Shown: one piece after another, positions 31,076 through 42,920 of the stretch
How the letters are laid out: each line of letters starts with the position of its first letter
Position numbering within the stretch: the stretch's first letter is position 1
The notes under the pieces: generated by a model
What the model saw: the letters and a program-made list of their open reading frames with translations, nothing else
Database searches by the model: none
What the model was told of the DNA's origin: nothing
Source of the DNA: Tilletia caries
Lineage: Eukaryota > Basidiomycota > Exobasidiomycetes > Tilletiales > Tilletiaceae
NCBI GenBank assembly: GCA_032718865.1
Contig: JALUTQ010000007.1
Coordinates: forward strand, 1,860,001-1,924,000
Direction: 5' to 3'
Length of the DNA: 64,000 bases
Made by a program: the position numbers and the translations under genes

Positions 31076-31925
31076 TAGAGAGAAGGAAAGGGAAGGAAAA
31101 AGGTCAGTGGCGGGTTTTATATTACCCCGACGTCAGCAACATCAGCAACTCAGCGGGAACGAGCCGGAGTCTGGGCCTTCGGGTATCTCTTCACCTAGCG
31201 GGACTGGGGGGGTCCCATGTCACTTCGTCGACTTCATCTCGTTGGAATGCCCCATAAGATATAGCAGAAGCAGCACCTCGCTACAAGTACTTATGTACAA
31301 TTTACACACCGACTGCCGACTGCCGAGATACGTTGATGTCTGATCCGGCGGCCTTGATCGAGATGCCTGTGGCAGTGAGCTTGGCTCAGGGCAACGCCCG
31401 GAAAGGGTGTGATTTGAGGCTGGTACGATGGCTGATGGGCGGTTTGGCATCCGATCCGATCATCACATCAACGACCTTGAGTTCCTGACCTGCTCCTGCT
31501 GGGCTGCTTCTGCAAGTTGAGGAAAACAGACATGATTGATATAAGGGCATCAGTAGGGGGGAGGGAGAGTCAGCAAGAAGAGACGGGATCCACAAAAGCA
31601 AAAAAGATGAAGAACGTCCAGATGCCCAAAACAACGAAGGCCAAGGTGCAAGGTGGAAGGTAACGCAAAGAGAGGAGAGGGGAAAAAACAAAGACGACAA
31701 CCGTGATATGCAGAGATTTCCGGAAAGACACAGTAAAACGTGAGAAGCCATAGCGAAAAGAGAACGTATGGATGGGGTAAGTAACCAGAAACGTGGTTAA
31801 GAAGTGCCTTGGAAAATAAAAGAAAGACGGCATAAGAAAAAGGAAAGGGAGAACCATCGCGCGCCACTTGAAGTCCTTGAAATTCGTGAAGCCGAAATTC
31901 GTGAAGCCTTCAATGGCCCCCTTTA
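31076..31925. other. Intergenic region
   Basis: No supported gene. Minus-strand hydrophobic ORFs at 31550-31870 overlap each other in different frames and lack any family resemblance. Confidence 0.45.
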
Positions 31926-34900
31926 TTACTCTCCACCCTTCCCACCCCCCGCCCCACCGCCGGAATCAGCACCCCCCTCCCCAGAAGGAGTCCACACATT
32001 CGTCCGCAACACCCCCGGATTCGCAGCATAACTCTCCATAAGCGAGCTAATCGCCGCACTGCTCTTATCCCTCTTGAGCAAATGAGGGGCCGTCGGGCGC
32101 TTGAGGCTCCCACTCGCACTCGCACTCGCACTCGCACTAGGACTCTCATTTGACGATCCCTCAGCGGCCCCGGCGGCGCCGGCGCCGGGGGGAGGGAGCG
32201 ACGCACTCGACTCGCCAGTCGTCGTCGTAGAGGAGGAAGCGGACGAGGCGGACATGGCTGGGGGAGGTAAGGAAGCGCCGACGTCCGTCGACAGTCCGAC
32301 GAGGGAACTCTGTCGCATCCGGGGTGTGAGGACCGACTTCGGCGGGTGGAACGTCGTAGCCCAAAGTTCCGCATCATCTGCACTGTCTTTCTTCGTCGGA
32401 CCCGTCGTAGACTCCGCTGCCGAAGACGAAGTGGTGGTGGTGGTGGTAGCACCAGCACCAGCAGCGGCCGAAAGCGAGCTCGAAGAAGGCGTCCGACGCT
32501 GATGCATCGCCTTGAAAGCCGCCGCAGCGCTACTCGACAGATTCCCCGTCGCACTCCCCTTCTTCGTCCGCGCATACGCGAACTCCTCATCCTCGTCCTC
32601 ATCCTCCACTTCCTCATCCGAATCAGAGGAGGAGTCGGAGTCGATGAGGACAGACTTGCCCTGCTTCTTCCCCCCGACGGAGGAGGAGCGTTCCGCCGCA
32701 CTCGCACCCGCACCCGAACCCGCGCCTGCAGCGGAACTGGAACTGAAACTGGAAGACGTGACCTTCCCATCCTCCCCGCCGCCCACCTTCCGACTCGCTC
32801 CATGATGATGATGATGATGATGATGTCTCCGCTCCCTCTCGCCCGTACTAGGCTCGACCCGCTGGCCCCTTACATTCCCCATCCCACTCCTCATCTCCGC
32901 GTCCATCCGATCACGCGTCGCCGCGTCCAACCGTGCCGCAGCAGCCTTGGTGGCGCGGGCCTCTTTCCCGTCTTCGCCCTCGGTTTCGGTGCCTGTGTCG
33001 TCCCCGCCGGTTGTGGATCCGGCGGCGGCTGCTTCTTCGGCGAGGAGTTTCCTTCTCGGATCGGAGGCTGTTGCTGTAGCAGAGGAGGAAGAAGAAGACA
33101 TCTTCCTCCCCTCCACCCCCTCCCCACCGCCTTCCTTCTTCCCCTCCCCCTCCCCTCCCCCACCACCCGCACCAACCTTCTTCGCCCTCACGCTCCGACT
33201 CATCCTCCTCGAGCTCCCACTCGCACTGGGCCGATCCAACGCAGTCCGCATGAAATGTCTCGCACTCTGCAACGCCTTCCGACTGGCGTCCAGGAAGAGG
33301 AACGCCTGGAAGACGTGCACGCAGTCTTCGTAGAGCTCGTGGCGGACGCTGACGCCGGCCAGGGAGGCTTTGTGCGCGAGTAAGGTGCCTTCGTCGCGGA
33401 GGACTTCGGCGTCGCCGCATTGGATTAGGAGGGGGGGTAGGCCGTGCATGTCTGCGAAGAGGGCTGTTTGTGTCGAAGGGGGGGATAGAGAGGGAGAGTC
33501 AGTCGAGGAACGCGTCTAACAAAAGCAGAAGAAATAGCGGTACTCACGGCTCACGTAAGGGTGTGTGAGGTACTGTTCGATATCGTCGCCGAGATAGGCG
33601 TGCACCGGATTCATATGGTTCCCGCTGGGTGGCATGGGGAGGTAGTCGTATTTGGAATTGGTATCCCAGGAGTCGCACGAGAGCGTCAAGTCAACCCAGG
33701 GCTGTGATTTCAGGGAGTAGAGAAAGGATAATCAGTCCCCGGGTACGGTAGAACGCGTAGCTTTTCGGTGAGAAGGAGTGGGGGATGACACTCACACTAA
33801 AGAGCATGGCCCCCGCAGGCAACTCGTACTTCTCATCCCTCAAATAACACAACAGCGCCAAGGCCAACCCACCCCCAGCCGAATCAGCGCCCAACACGAT
33901 ATTCCTCGGCGGAATGCCCAAATCATCCACAAGCCTGAACCAAGCAGCCACGCAATCGTGCAGCGCACCCGGGAACTTGGTGTCGGGTGCCAACCGGTAG
34001 TTGATGGCGAATACTCTGCATTCTGCGTATTTGGAGAGGGAGATTGTTAGGGGTCTGTGGGTTGCTGCTGACATTACGAAGTAGGCGCCGCCGTGGATGT
34101 AGTAGATGATGCGTTCGCGGCGTGGGGCGTTTGCGTTGGTGCCGGTGCCGGTGCCGCGGGTGGAGTCGGAGCGTTTGAAGTCGACGTTGGGGGCGGTGCC
34201 GTTCGGTGCTGCTGTTCCTGTGGGGGAGGTGCTTTTTTGAGGAGGGGAGGTGTTGGTGTTGGTGCTTGGTGGTGTGCCGTTCACAGCGGCCGTGGTTGGT
34301 TTCCCATTGGCTTGTTTTGGTTGGGAGGATGGGGGCACACTGTGACTGCGCTGCTCGGATGAGGAGGTAGTTACGCTGGAGGTGGAGTTGGACTTCTCGA
34401 CACCTGCGCCTGCTGTGGCTGTGGCTGTTGCGCCGGTCTTGGTGCGCCACTCGGACTGGAGGCGTTTCCAGGTGGACTTGGTGACGACCCACTCGCCGGT
34501 CAACTCGCGTTTGCCATCCTCAGCGGCATCGGGGTCTTTGAGGAAACCGCGGAGATTGCGAGTTTTGACCCGGAATGTGACGGGGGTGATGAGGCCATCC
34601 TTAGGAACGGGGAGCAAGGAGCCGAGATCGAAGAACTGCTGGAGACCTGAGATGGTGGCGAATTCGGACCGTGTGCCGCAGTCGCGCATGATGCGGGTGA
34701 AGATGGTCATCTCGACGCCCCATGACTTCTTCGGTGGGCCGTAGATGGCGTGTGATGCGATGGCGGAGGTGATGGAGGACGCAGCGGATGCGACGAGGGG
34801 GATGTATCGCCAGAGGTTGCCGATGGTGAGTGCGATGGGGGATGAGTTTGGCTGTGCGGCTGGGTCGATGCGTGCTGTGGATGGGCGTGCGGTGGATGCG

Positions 34901-35157
34901 TAGTGTCCGAGGATGTTTGTGAGGGTGTTTGATGCGGGTGCGGGTGCTGGTGCGGGTGCTGTGCCGTGCTTGTTGCTGTCCTTGGTGGAGGGTGGGCCGG
35001 GGACAGGTTGTGTGGTGGATGCTGAGGTGGCATTGGCTGCTTTTTCTACAGCAGCTGTTCCTGCGCGCTGTCGGTCTTTGTGCTTGTGGGCTGAGCTGTT
35101 TCCTGGGAGCTGATCTGCGGTTGCATTGGGCGGCTGAGTCTCGCCGTTTGCGCTCAT
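31926..35157 (-). CDS. HSL-type alpha/beta hydrolase with long disordered tail
   Basis: Join 35157-33796, 33701-33548, 33463-31926 (GT-AG; phases 0 and 1), 1,017 aa. The hormone-sensitive-lipase family signature HGGAYF is at about 355-360. The nucleophile elbow is GADSAGG (Ser about 426). Exon joins give FSPWVDLTLS and [25 protein letters not shown], both typical of the family. Asp about 523 and His about 555 (DCVHVFQ) complete the triad. It should hydrolyse an ester such as acylglycerol, sterol ester or another small ester. Residues 1-90 and 240-345 are low-complexity inserts. The last 430 residues are Ser-rich with acidic runs and a His run, far longer than the catalytic fold needs. Upstream lies a (GTGA)n tract. 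Confidence 0.85.
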
Positions 35158-35788
35158 GCTGGGCAGTGGTGGGGGCGGCGGGTGGGTGGCAGTAGAGTGA
35201 GTGAGTGAGTGAGTGAGTGAGTGAGTGAGTGAGTGAGTGAGTGTTAGAGTGATGTTGGTGGGAGTACTTATGGATGATGATGTGATGAATGTTGTGCGAA
35301 CTGTCTGTCACTTTCACATGCTCTCCAGTGTCCACGACGCACTGACTGACCGAGGCACTACTCATTACTCATTCACTCGGCTTCCTTGTACAGCATAGCT
35401 CAGGTTCAGGCAGGTATCAGATATCAGATGGATCGAAGCCCCAAGCGTTGTTGTCAGAGTGTCAAACCGGGCGTGCGGACCACGTCCCATTCCGGGTGAG
35501 CTGACTGCGGAGTGCGAGCAGAGCAGCCAAGGCGCGACCCATCGCTTCGCCAATTCATCAGCCTCGCATCCTCGACACACTCAGTACTCAGCACTCAGCA
35601 CTGACTCGCTATCGATATCTATCTATCTGTCTGGGTGAGTGGCCATATTAACAGTCAGTCTGGCAGGACCATCGCTCATCCATCCCTCTCTCCTCCGATC
35701 AGCGCCTGCGCCTGCTCCTGCTCCTGCCTCCCGTCTGCCACATTCATTCAATGCACTGACCACAACCAGCAGTAGCACACAGCCAGCC
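35158..35788. promoter_or_regulatory. Divergent promoter region with (GTGA)n tract
   Basis: Separates the hydrolase (minus) from the UIM-like gene (plus). Bases 35196-35241 are about eleven perfect GTGA repeats. If the plus-strand gene starts at 35639 rather than 35789, the region ends there. Confidence 0.5.
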
Positions 35789-38700
35789 ATGGATCACTCC
35801 CGCCCATCATCAGCCTCAGCACCACGACTGCCGCTCCACATCAGCACACTCACCCCGGCATCATACATCCCCACTCCAGCACCCACAGCACACCCTCCAC
35901 GCTTCAGCACCCTCTTCCCACTCCAAACACCACAGCCACAGCCACAGCCACAATCACCACCCACACACACTCAAGCAACAACCACAGCAGCAACAACAAC
36001 AACAATAGACCAACCACACTCCTTCGACGACTGTCCCGCATGTCGCGCAGAGTACCAAGCCGCCATCAACGCTTCCCTCACCACAGACGCACAGCAACGA
36101 CAGGCAGATGAACAACGCGAGCGCGACGAACTACAGAACGCCATCCGTCTCTCACAGCAACAGCCAGAGAGGCCTCACAACGACGACGAAGAAGAGCTCC
36201 TCCGACGCGCAATAGAAGAGTCCGCACGCGAGGAAGAACGAAGGAAGAACTGGCTCGCATCCTCATCCGCATCCAGCAGCACCGCACCCGCACCCGCACT
36301 CACCGACGAAGAGCTCCTCGCACGCGTCCTCGAAGAAAGTGCACGCGCCGAGGAAGAGGACAGGAAGAAGAGGGACGAGCAGCAGGCGTGGGAAGCCAGT
36401 ATTCTCGAGCGCAGTCGCCGCGCCGCGGAGTTGGTCGAGCAGCAGCGTATCGTAGAGTCGCAGGAGGCTAGTATGTGGAGACAGCCTGCTGGTGGCAGCG
36501 GTGCAGGTGCGGGGTCTAGTAGTCACGCGCGTGCGAAGGGCGATGTGACTGGGCGCAGTAGTAGTGTCACCGGGGAACAGGGACAGGAAGAGGGAAAGGC
36601 AGAGGGTAAAGGCAAAGAGGAGGATTACGCCCTCGGTCTCGGACTCCGCGCAAGTCGCGGCTCACACGAACTCAGGTCCGAAATCGCCCAAGATGAAGAC
36701 CTAGCAAGAGCCATCGCAGACGAAGTTCGCAGTCGGTCCGAGCGCAGACAGCAGGCTCCTGCTCCTGATCCTGCTGTTCTTGTCGAAGAGGACGAGGAGG
36801 AAGAAGAACAGGTCAAAGGGGCGGGGGATGATCCTTCTGTTGATTCGAGATTGGAGGCACGCTCTCAGCAGCCGGACGAAGAAGATTCCTTCTGGAGAAA
36901 ACCGACAGATCCATCCAAGCCAGGCCCTCCTTCCACCTCCCATCCTCACGCCCATTCATCCTCACTATCATCAATCTCCTCCTCCCTAGCCGGTCTCGCC
37001 CAAACCGCCGCTGCGTTCAACGACGCCGAAATCGAGGAGGCAGAAGGGGAAGAAGGCGCACAGACGATGAGTCTGCCGCCTGTCCAGATCGCGGCGCACC
37101 TTGGGGAATTCGGCGCGGGGGAGGAGGGGGCGCGTGGAGGAGCGGGTGGGCGGTATGGAATCGATGTTCCCGAGTCGGTAGTAGGTTCGCTCCCTCCCTC
37201 GGCTCGGACTGAGGACAGCCGGGATGACGCGCGGCTTTCTTATCACGCTCTCGCGGCCCCGAGTGCGGAAGGGGACGACAGTGGGGGCCCGGAGAGGTCT
37301 GCTAATGGATCTGCGGCAGCGCACACCGACGCGCACGCGCACGCGCACGCGACCACGATCCCCCGCCCTCTCCCCGTCCCACCCGGCCCACCGCCAGCGG
37401 GGAGTACACCAATGAACCCCAACCGGCCCGGACACCCGGCCGCCCTTTCTGCGCCGGAAGTGCCGACGTCCGATGATAGTTCCTCCTTGTCCGTACCCAC
37501 CGCCGTTCAAGGCGCGCCGGCCCTTACACCATCAGCAGGAAAAGCAGGGGAAGCAAACCTACGTCTGAGCACGGAGGTCCCTACGCCGATCGACGAGCAT
37601 CATCAGCTACTCTCGCCATCCCAGATCGACGCGCCTACGGACGTGGAGTCCTTCGTCGACTCTGAGGCTGGCGCTGAGGTTGGGGAGATGCGGCGCGGGT
37701 TGAGTGCGGGGACGGGTCGGACGCAGGAGGAGGAGGAGGAGGAGGCGCAGGAGGGTGGAGTCTCCTCGGCTGATCCGCCTTCATACACGGAGCGTCAGCC
37801 ATTCGTGGGTGGGAATGGGAATGGGAATGCGGATGCGGATGGGAAGATGGGCGGGCAGTCGTTCTCACATGAGGACGGGAAGACGTCGCATGAAGATGGG
37901 ACGTCCTGCGTACACAGTGTCGCCAATGCCGATGCGGGTGCGGGTGCGCTGCGAACCAGTCCGACCTCAGGCTTAGGTTCCGTCGCGTCTGGTCCGTCTG
38001 AGGGTATCCCACCGTCGGATGAAAGCTCAACCGCAAGTACGATTGCGCCTGCGGGGGGGCCCACGACGCAAGAAGGCGCACCACCCACGTTCGTCGGATC
38101 GGTCCATCCGCTCTTCGCGGGGCTGTCGTATAACCACAATGCTCCAGCCGTGTCTTCCGCTGGTGGTGGTGGGCTCTCGAGTCCGAGTAGGGATGGGAAT
38201 GGGAGGGAGCGCAGTATAGGCCATGCGTCCGTCTCGAGCGGGCTCGGCTCGAATCCGAATCCGCATTCGAATGGGATTGGGGGTGTGATGGGCCCTGTCA
38301 TCGGCAGCAGTGGTGGTGGTAGCGGGGGAAACGCGATTGTCCAGAGTGGGGCGGGTGTCGTGCATCCCCCTACCATCAGCAGCGGCGGTGGGGGACGATG
38401 GTCAGGCGAACCTCAGATCGCGCTCGCTCTCCGGCGCACCTCCGCAGCGGCGGCCTCAGCTGCGAACATGGGCTCGTCGTCCAGCGTGTCCTCTCACCAT
38501 ACGCATCATTCCCAACGCGGTTCTGTGTCGAGTGCGACGGGCGCATCGGTGTCCCCTTCTGCGGGCTACGGTCATTACCAGCAGCATACCACCACCACCG
38601 AGAGACCAACGGCAGGCCGAACGTCGTTCAGCTCCTCGAGCATCATCAGCCGGACCTCCCCCCCCATCTCAACTTCCGCGTCCGGGTTCACCTTCCAGCA

Positions 38701-39602
38701 ACAGCAACAGCAGCAGCAGCCGCCGACCTCGTCGTCGTCGTTTAACCCGCTCTTCAGCGCGTTCGGGGAGGAGGCGGAGGATGCGGATCGGACGGCTAGT
38801 GAGGTTGCTAGGCTTGCGCCGGGGGTTGTTGGGTTGCCGAGGGAGTTTGTTGGGGGGTGGGGTGGTGGGTATGTGCCGCAACAGGCGCAGGGACAGGCGG
38901 GGCCGGGGCCGGGGCCGGGGTCGTTCCCTCTGGGATCCTTCGTACAGGGACAGGATTCGCATGCTGGATCCCCTGCACCGCACGTCTCCCCCACGCCATC
39001 CTCCGTTTCACCAGCCCAGCGAGAACGGAACACGTCCTCGTTCGACAGTGCGACGGTGAACACGCCGGAGAAGACGGCGGGGAGCAAGACGAAGAAGAAG
39101 AAGCTCAAGAACTTCTTCTTCTTCGAGACATGATCGGTCGGGGAGTAAGGCTAGGGATGGTGAGGATGATGGGTCGGCGTGGACTGCTGCGGATCGGGGG
39201 ACGGCGAATACTGTCGCTCCGCCGCCGCCGCCGGGGCCGCAGGGGCAGGGACAACAGGAGAGGCAAAGGCGGGGTTCGCAGCCTTATATGAACGCAGCTG
39301 CTTCCTCCAGCCAGACCAGTCTTGCCAGTCTCGGCTCTGGCTCTGTCTTCTCGAATCATGCCCCTTCCTTCACTGGCAACGGCAACGGGACGGGCACGAA
39401 GCGGCGCTCGTTCGGCGGGAGGAGTCTTTTTGGGGGTACCAGTGGCTCCTCGTCGTCGTCGATTCGGGGTCATCGGGCGCCGTTTTGGGGTGGTGGTGGT
39501 GGTGGTGGGGACAATGGACGGCCGTCGTTGGATGGTTCGGGCAGGGTGGAGGATACGGTGGAGGAGTTGCAGGACTCGGTCGCGCCGGGGGGGATGATAT
39601 GA
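35789..39602 (+). CDS. Large disordered protein with UIM-like motifs
   Basis: The start could be 35639 (first ATG) or 35789 (MDHSRPSS), which lies past a low-complexity leader; I prefer the latter. After a short CPAC-R-AEYQ stretch come several alpha-helical motifs resembling ubiquitin-interacting motifs: ELQNAIRLSQQQ, ELLRRAIEESAREEE, ELLARVLEESARAEEE and LARAIADEVRSRS. Most of the rest is Ser/Gly/Pro-rich and disordered. The uninterrupted frame ends at 39133. A 94-nt GT-AG segment (39056-39149), if spliced, continues in phase into 151 more codons (ARDGEDDGSAW... to 39602) with the same composition. The extension is therefore probably real. Role unknown; ubiquitin binding is inference. Confidence 0.62.
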
Positions 39603-39786
39603 TGCATGCCATCGTGTCTTTGGGCTTCTTTCGGTTCGTTCCAGGGACGCACCCATACTTTACACACACACAAGTTATCTTTTTCAACACTTTCGGACAC
39701 GGGCGAACCGACTCCCCCCCCCACTTTGCTATTTGTAACACGTTTCGCTATTCGCTAGATGCATGTCATTTAATTGCTTTTTTATT

Positions 39787-40815
39787 TTATGTATCTCTGA
39801 CTGGTGCTGCATTTGGAGTCGGAGTCGCTGTCGCTGTGGTAGCTGATGGCGGCGCCTGCGGTTGCGACTGCGACGTGGCTGTCGCCTGTGCAGCGTTATG
39901 TGCGGCAGCGACGACTTGCGAGCTCCACGCCTTCCGTTTCCCTCCCGTGCGCTTGCGCTCGTACTCGACCCTGACAGGCGGGTCATCAAACCCGAGCTCC
40001 CTTCTCAGCTCGCCGAAGTCCTGCTCCCAGCGATCCTCCCACCGAATCCCAATGAGCGGCTGCACGTGTGTGCCATTCCTGACGGCCCAGGGTACGAGTT
40101 TGGTGAAGAGCGGGTCGAGGACCATCCCGCGCGTGCGTTCGTTCGTGACGAGTCTGACGGGGCCTCCGATGGAGGAGAGTAGGGCGACGGGTAGGCCGAA
40201 GTGTGCGTATTCGAAGTACTTGACGACGGTCTCGCCGAGCAGGTTCGTCGGCATGAGACAGAGGAGGTGGTAGATGTCGTGCGATTCGCGATAGCGCTGC
40301 ATCACATATCGCAGTTCCGGGTCGTCGACGTACTGCACCGGCGCGCGGGTATCAGGCGTGACGCCGCACCACTCCAGCCAATCTACATACGCCCTCCCCA
40401 GGGAACCCTCGCGCAAAGAACGGAGATGATGCATGCTGACCGTCGCACTGCTAATCGTGGGCTGGTCGAACAGTAACCCCCTGCCCTCGGCGGAGGCGAG
40501 CATCTGGTCGCGTAGACGCGGCAGGAACGGTTCGCCGCTGGTCTCGGAGAGGGTTGCGATCATGTCTGCGCGTGCGGGGTTGTGGAGGGATGCGAGGGCT
40601 GAGCCGATGGTGAGGAAGACCTTTTGGAAGGGGGAGAGGGGGACGTGGCCTTCGTACTGCGGGGTGGGGGTTCGTTGGAGGCGGGTGGGGGAGGTGGAGA
40701 GGGGGCGCGTTAGCAGAGCAGCAGTGGATGCGCTCCGAGTGGAGGCGGCGCGTGCGAGTGTTCTCACTGGGAGCGACATGATGCTCGACCTCATCGCCAT
40801 CGTCGTTGACCTCAT
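39787..40815 (-). CDS. COQ4: COQ4, ubiquinone biosynthesis protein, mitochondrial
   Basis: 342 aa, single exon. The first 45 residues are Arg/Ser/Ala-rich without acids, as expected for a mitochondrial targeting sequence. The COQ4 hallmark HDxxHx11E is present as H179-D180-I-Y-H183 ... E195, the proposed metal-binding site. Neighbouring family stretches include SLGRAYVDWL, DDPELRYVMQRYRESHD and HFGLPVALLSSIGGPVRL. COQ4 acts on the matrix face of the inner membrane as part of the coenzyme Q synthome, where it is needed for the C1 decarboxylation/hydroxylation step. The C-terminal 50 residues (Ala/Thr/Gln-rich) extend beyond the usual family length. Divergent from REX4 with about 210 bp between the two starts. 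Confidence 0.95.
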   Translation of the reverse strand: MRSTTMAMRSSIMSLPVRTLARAASTRSASTAALLTRPLSTSPTRLQRTPTPQYEGHVPLSPFQKVFLTIGSALASLHNPARADMIATLSETSGEPFLPRLRDQMLASAEGRGLLFDQPTISSATVSMHHLRSLREGSLGRAYVDWLEWCGVTPDTRAPVQYVDDPELRYVMQRYRESHDIYHLLCLMPTNLLGETVVKYFEYAHFGLPVALLSSIGGPVRLVTNERTRGMVLDPLFTKLVPWAVRNGTHVQPLIGIRWEDRWEQDFGELRRELGFDDPPVRVEYERKRTGGKRKAWSSQVVAAAHNAAQATATSQSQPQAPPSATTATATPTPNAAPVRDT

Positions 40816-41027
40816 CCCCGTCGACGACTGGATTTGAGCGAGGTTGGGCTTGGGGCTTCCCTCAGTTCGGGCAAAGTCGGGATCGCCACACTCCGGAACG
40901 TTCCGAGTTTGCGAAGTTTATCCGAGATAGGGCGCTCCCAAAAATTTCGCTGGGAGGGCGAGGGAAGGCGAGACGCGGTTCAAGCTGGAGCTGATCGCTG
41001 ATCCTTCCCACCTTCCACCTTCCCAGC
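40816..41027. promoter_or_regulatory. Divergent promoter of COQ4 and REX4
   Basis: 212 bp between two start codons on opposite strands. No motif that I can assign. Confidence 0.5.
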
Positions 41028-41232
41028 TTGGAAGTTGAGCACACAGCGATGAGCGCAAGGAAGGAAGGAAGAAGCAAAACAGCAACAATGGCAGGCAGCG
41101 CTTCCACCGCATCACAGCCGCAGCCGCAGCCGCAGCCGCCGCGCCCCAAAAAACCAAGACCGAAAACATCAGCCATGCCCACCACAAACATCATGTTCAA
41201 CTTCGCACCCAACCCGCAACCCGCTCCACCAT

Positions 41233-41264
<32 letters not shown>

Positions 41265-42260
41265 AAGGGCAAGAAGCCAGCACCACCACCACCAGCAAGA
41301 GGAGCACCCGTGTCCGACGCTACCATAACCACCGCACTCACCACCCCCTCCCAAGACCGCGCCGAGCAAGAACGCAAGAAGAGGCTCATCCTCGGCGGCG
41401 ACGACAACGCAGCCAGCGCAGCCAAGCGAGAACCGGGCCAGTACATCGCCATCGACTGCGAGATGGTCGGTGTCGGCCCCAACGGCTCCGAATCGGTCCT
41501 CGCCCGCGTCTCCCTCGTCAACTGGCACGGCTTCACCCTGTACGACACCTTCGTCCGTCCCGCTGAGAAGGTCACCGATTATCGCACTTGGGTTTCCGGC
41601 GTGCGCCCCAGGGACGTCCTCGATGCGCCTCTGTTCGCCGACGTACAGAGTCGCGTGGCGGAGCTGATCAAGGATCGGATCTTGGTCGGACATGCGATCC
41701 AGAATGACCTACAGGCCCTCCTTCTCTCCCACCCCTTCCGCCTCATCCGCGATACGAGCGCCTATCAAGGCCTGCGCGACCTGGCCCGCACCAAACGGCC
41801 CGGCCTCAAGACGCTTGCCAGGATCGTCCTCGGCATCGAGATTCAGAGGGAAGGGCACGAACATTCCTCGGTCGAGGACGCTAGGGCCACCATGGCCATC
41901 TTCAAGGCCCATAAGGCCGCGTGGGATTTGAGCTTGAATCGGAAGACGGCCGATAGCGCGAGGGCGTTGGCTGCTGCTTCTGCGGCCGCTGCCGCTGCCG
42001 ACGTTGGCAGCGGGCAGGACGATGACGACGACGACGACGAAGACGAGGAAGAAGAAGGTGGAAAGACTCAACAAGGGCGCAACGGCAACAAGCACAGGAA
42101 GGCAGGCGACGCGACAAAGTCGGGAGTCCCAGCGAGAAGACCATTCTCATCAGATTCCCACCCGCGGAAGGGAGGTGATGGGAAACGCTTCGACCGCGAT
42201 GGACCGCCCAAGCGGAGAAAAGTCGAGTCCAAGGCAAACTGGTGGACCGATCCTCTGTGA
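41028..42260 (+). CDS. REX4: REX4-like 3'-5' RNA exonuclease (DEDDh)
   Basis: 410 aa, single exon; ATG at 41028 or 41049. After a disordered Gln/Pro/Ala N-terminus the exonuclease domain runs from about 138 to 300. Exo I is IDCEMVGVGP (D143, E145). Exo II is GHAIQNDLQALLL (D227). Exo III is HSSVEDARA (H279, D284). This order and the spacing LVGHAIQNDL, DTSAYQGL and GLKTLA are diagnostic of Rex4/ISG20L2-type nucleolar exonucleases, which take part in pre-rRNA processing (ITS1) in yeast. The C-terminus has an acidic stretch (DDDDDDEDEEEE) and basic clusters (PPKRRK) suited to nuclear import. Convergent with the GH20 gene downstream. Confidence 0.93.
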
Positions 42261-42920
42261 ACCCAACCCCGGCAGCCCTTCGACCCCTCGCGCCCTCTTC
42301 CTTCTTTTCGGACTTTCACTTTTCGGGCCCCATGTTGTACTTCTACACTCCTCTGCATCCGTCCTTCGACATGCTCTCATCAAATCCATCTATCTCAATC
42401 GAAGCACAGACTTCCTGACAACAGCATGGCTAGCGGGACTCGCGGCGGATAGCAGTGAAACAGGTAAGAGGAAGTGAGTGCCTCGAGGCTGTAGAAGAGG
42501 TGCTGAATTCTGAGCCGGGACGCGGGACGCGGGATGAGGCTTGATGCTTGATGCTTGGTGAAGGCGTAGGAACGTAAATGTATGGGTAAGATGAGTTGAG
42601 CCGAGGTGTGTGTAATAATGAAAAAAGAAATGACTTGGGTGTAGAAGTGGAGGGAGGCCGAGTGCGAGGCGCGAGCATGTCCGGTTGTGTGTGTGCGTTT
42701 GCCGAATGGGGCTTTTGGAAAGTGTGTCGTGGCGGTGTGTATGCGTATGTAGAAGAGACGGTGATGATACAGCAGAGCTTGACGGTCGTGGCGGGAGGGA
42801 ATGAATGCTCCAGCCCGTCGTTCATGTCCGAGTCGTCGAGCTCGTTTCCCGGGCGGCAGGGAGTACATACATTAGTCCCTCGCCAGAGGAAACCCGAAAG
42901 CCGTGGGTTCCTGAACTGCT
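42261..42920. other. Convergent 3' region of REX4 and the GH20 gene
   Basis: 660 bp without a supported gene. Presumably 3'-UTRs and terminators of the two converging genes. Confidence 0.5.

Noticed and set aside
31550..31870. Phe/Leu-rich minus-strand ORFs
   Set aside because: Two frames overlap with equal hydrophobicity because the strand is pyrimidine-rich; no signal-peptide or family pattern.
32346..33383. 345-codon plus-strand ORF
   Set aside because: Antisense to the disordered tail of the hydrolase, with typical Arg-rich antisense composition.
39179..40273. 364-codon plus-strand ORF
   Set aside because: It runs antisense through COQ4 and in a shadow frame of the UIM-like gene's last exon.
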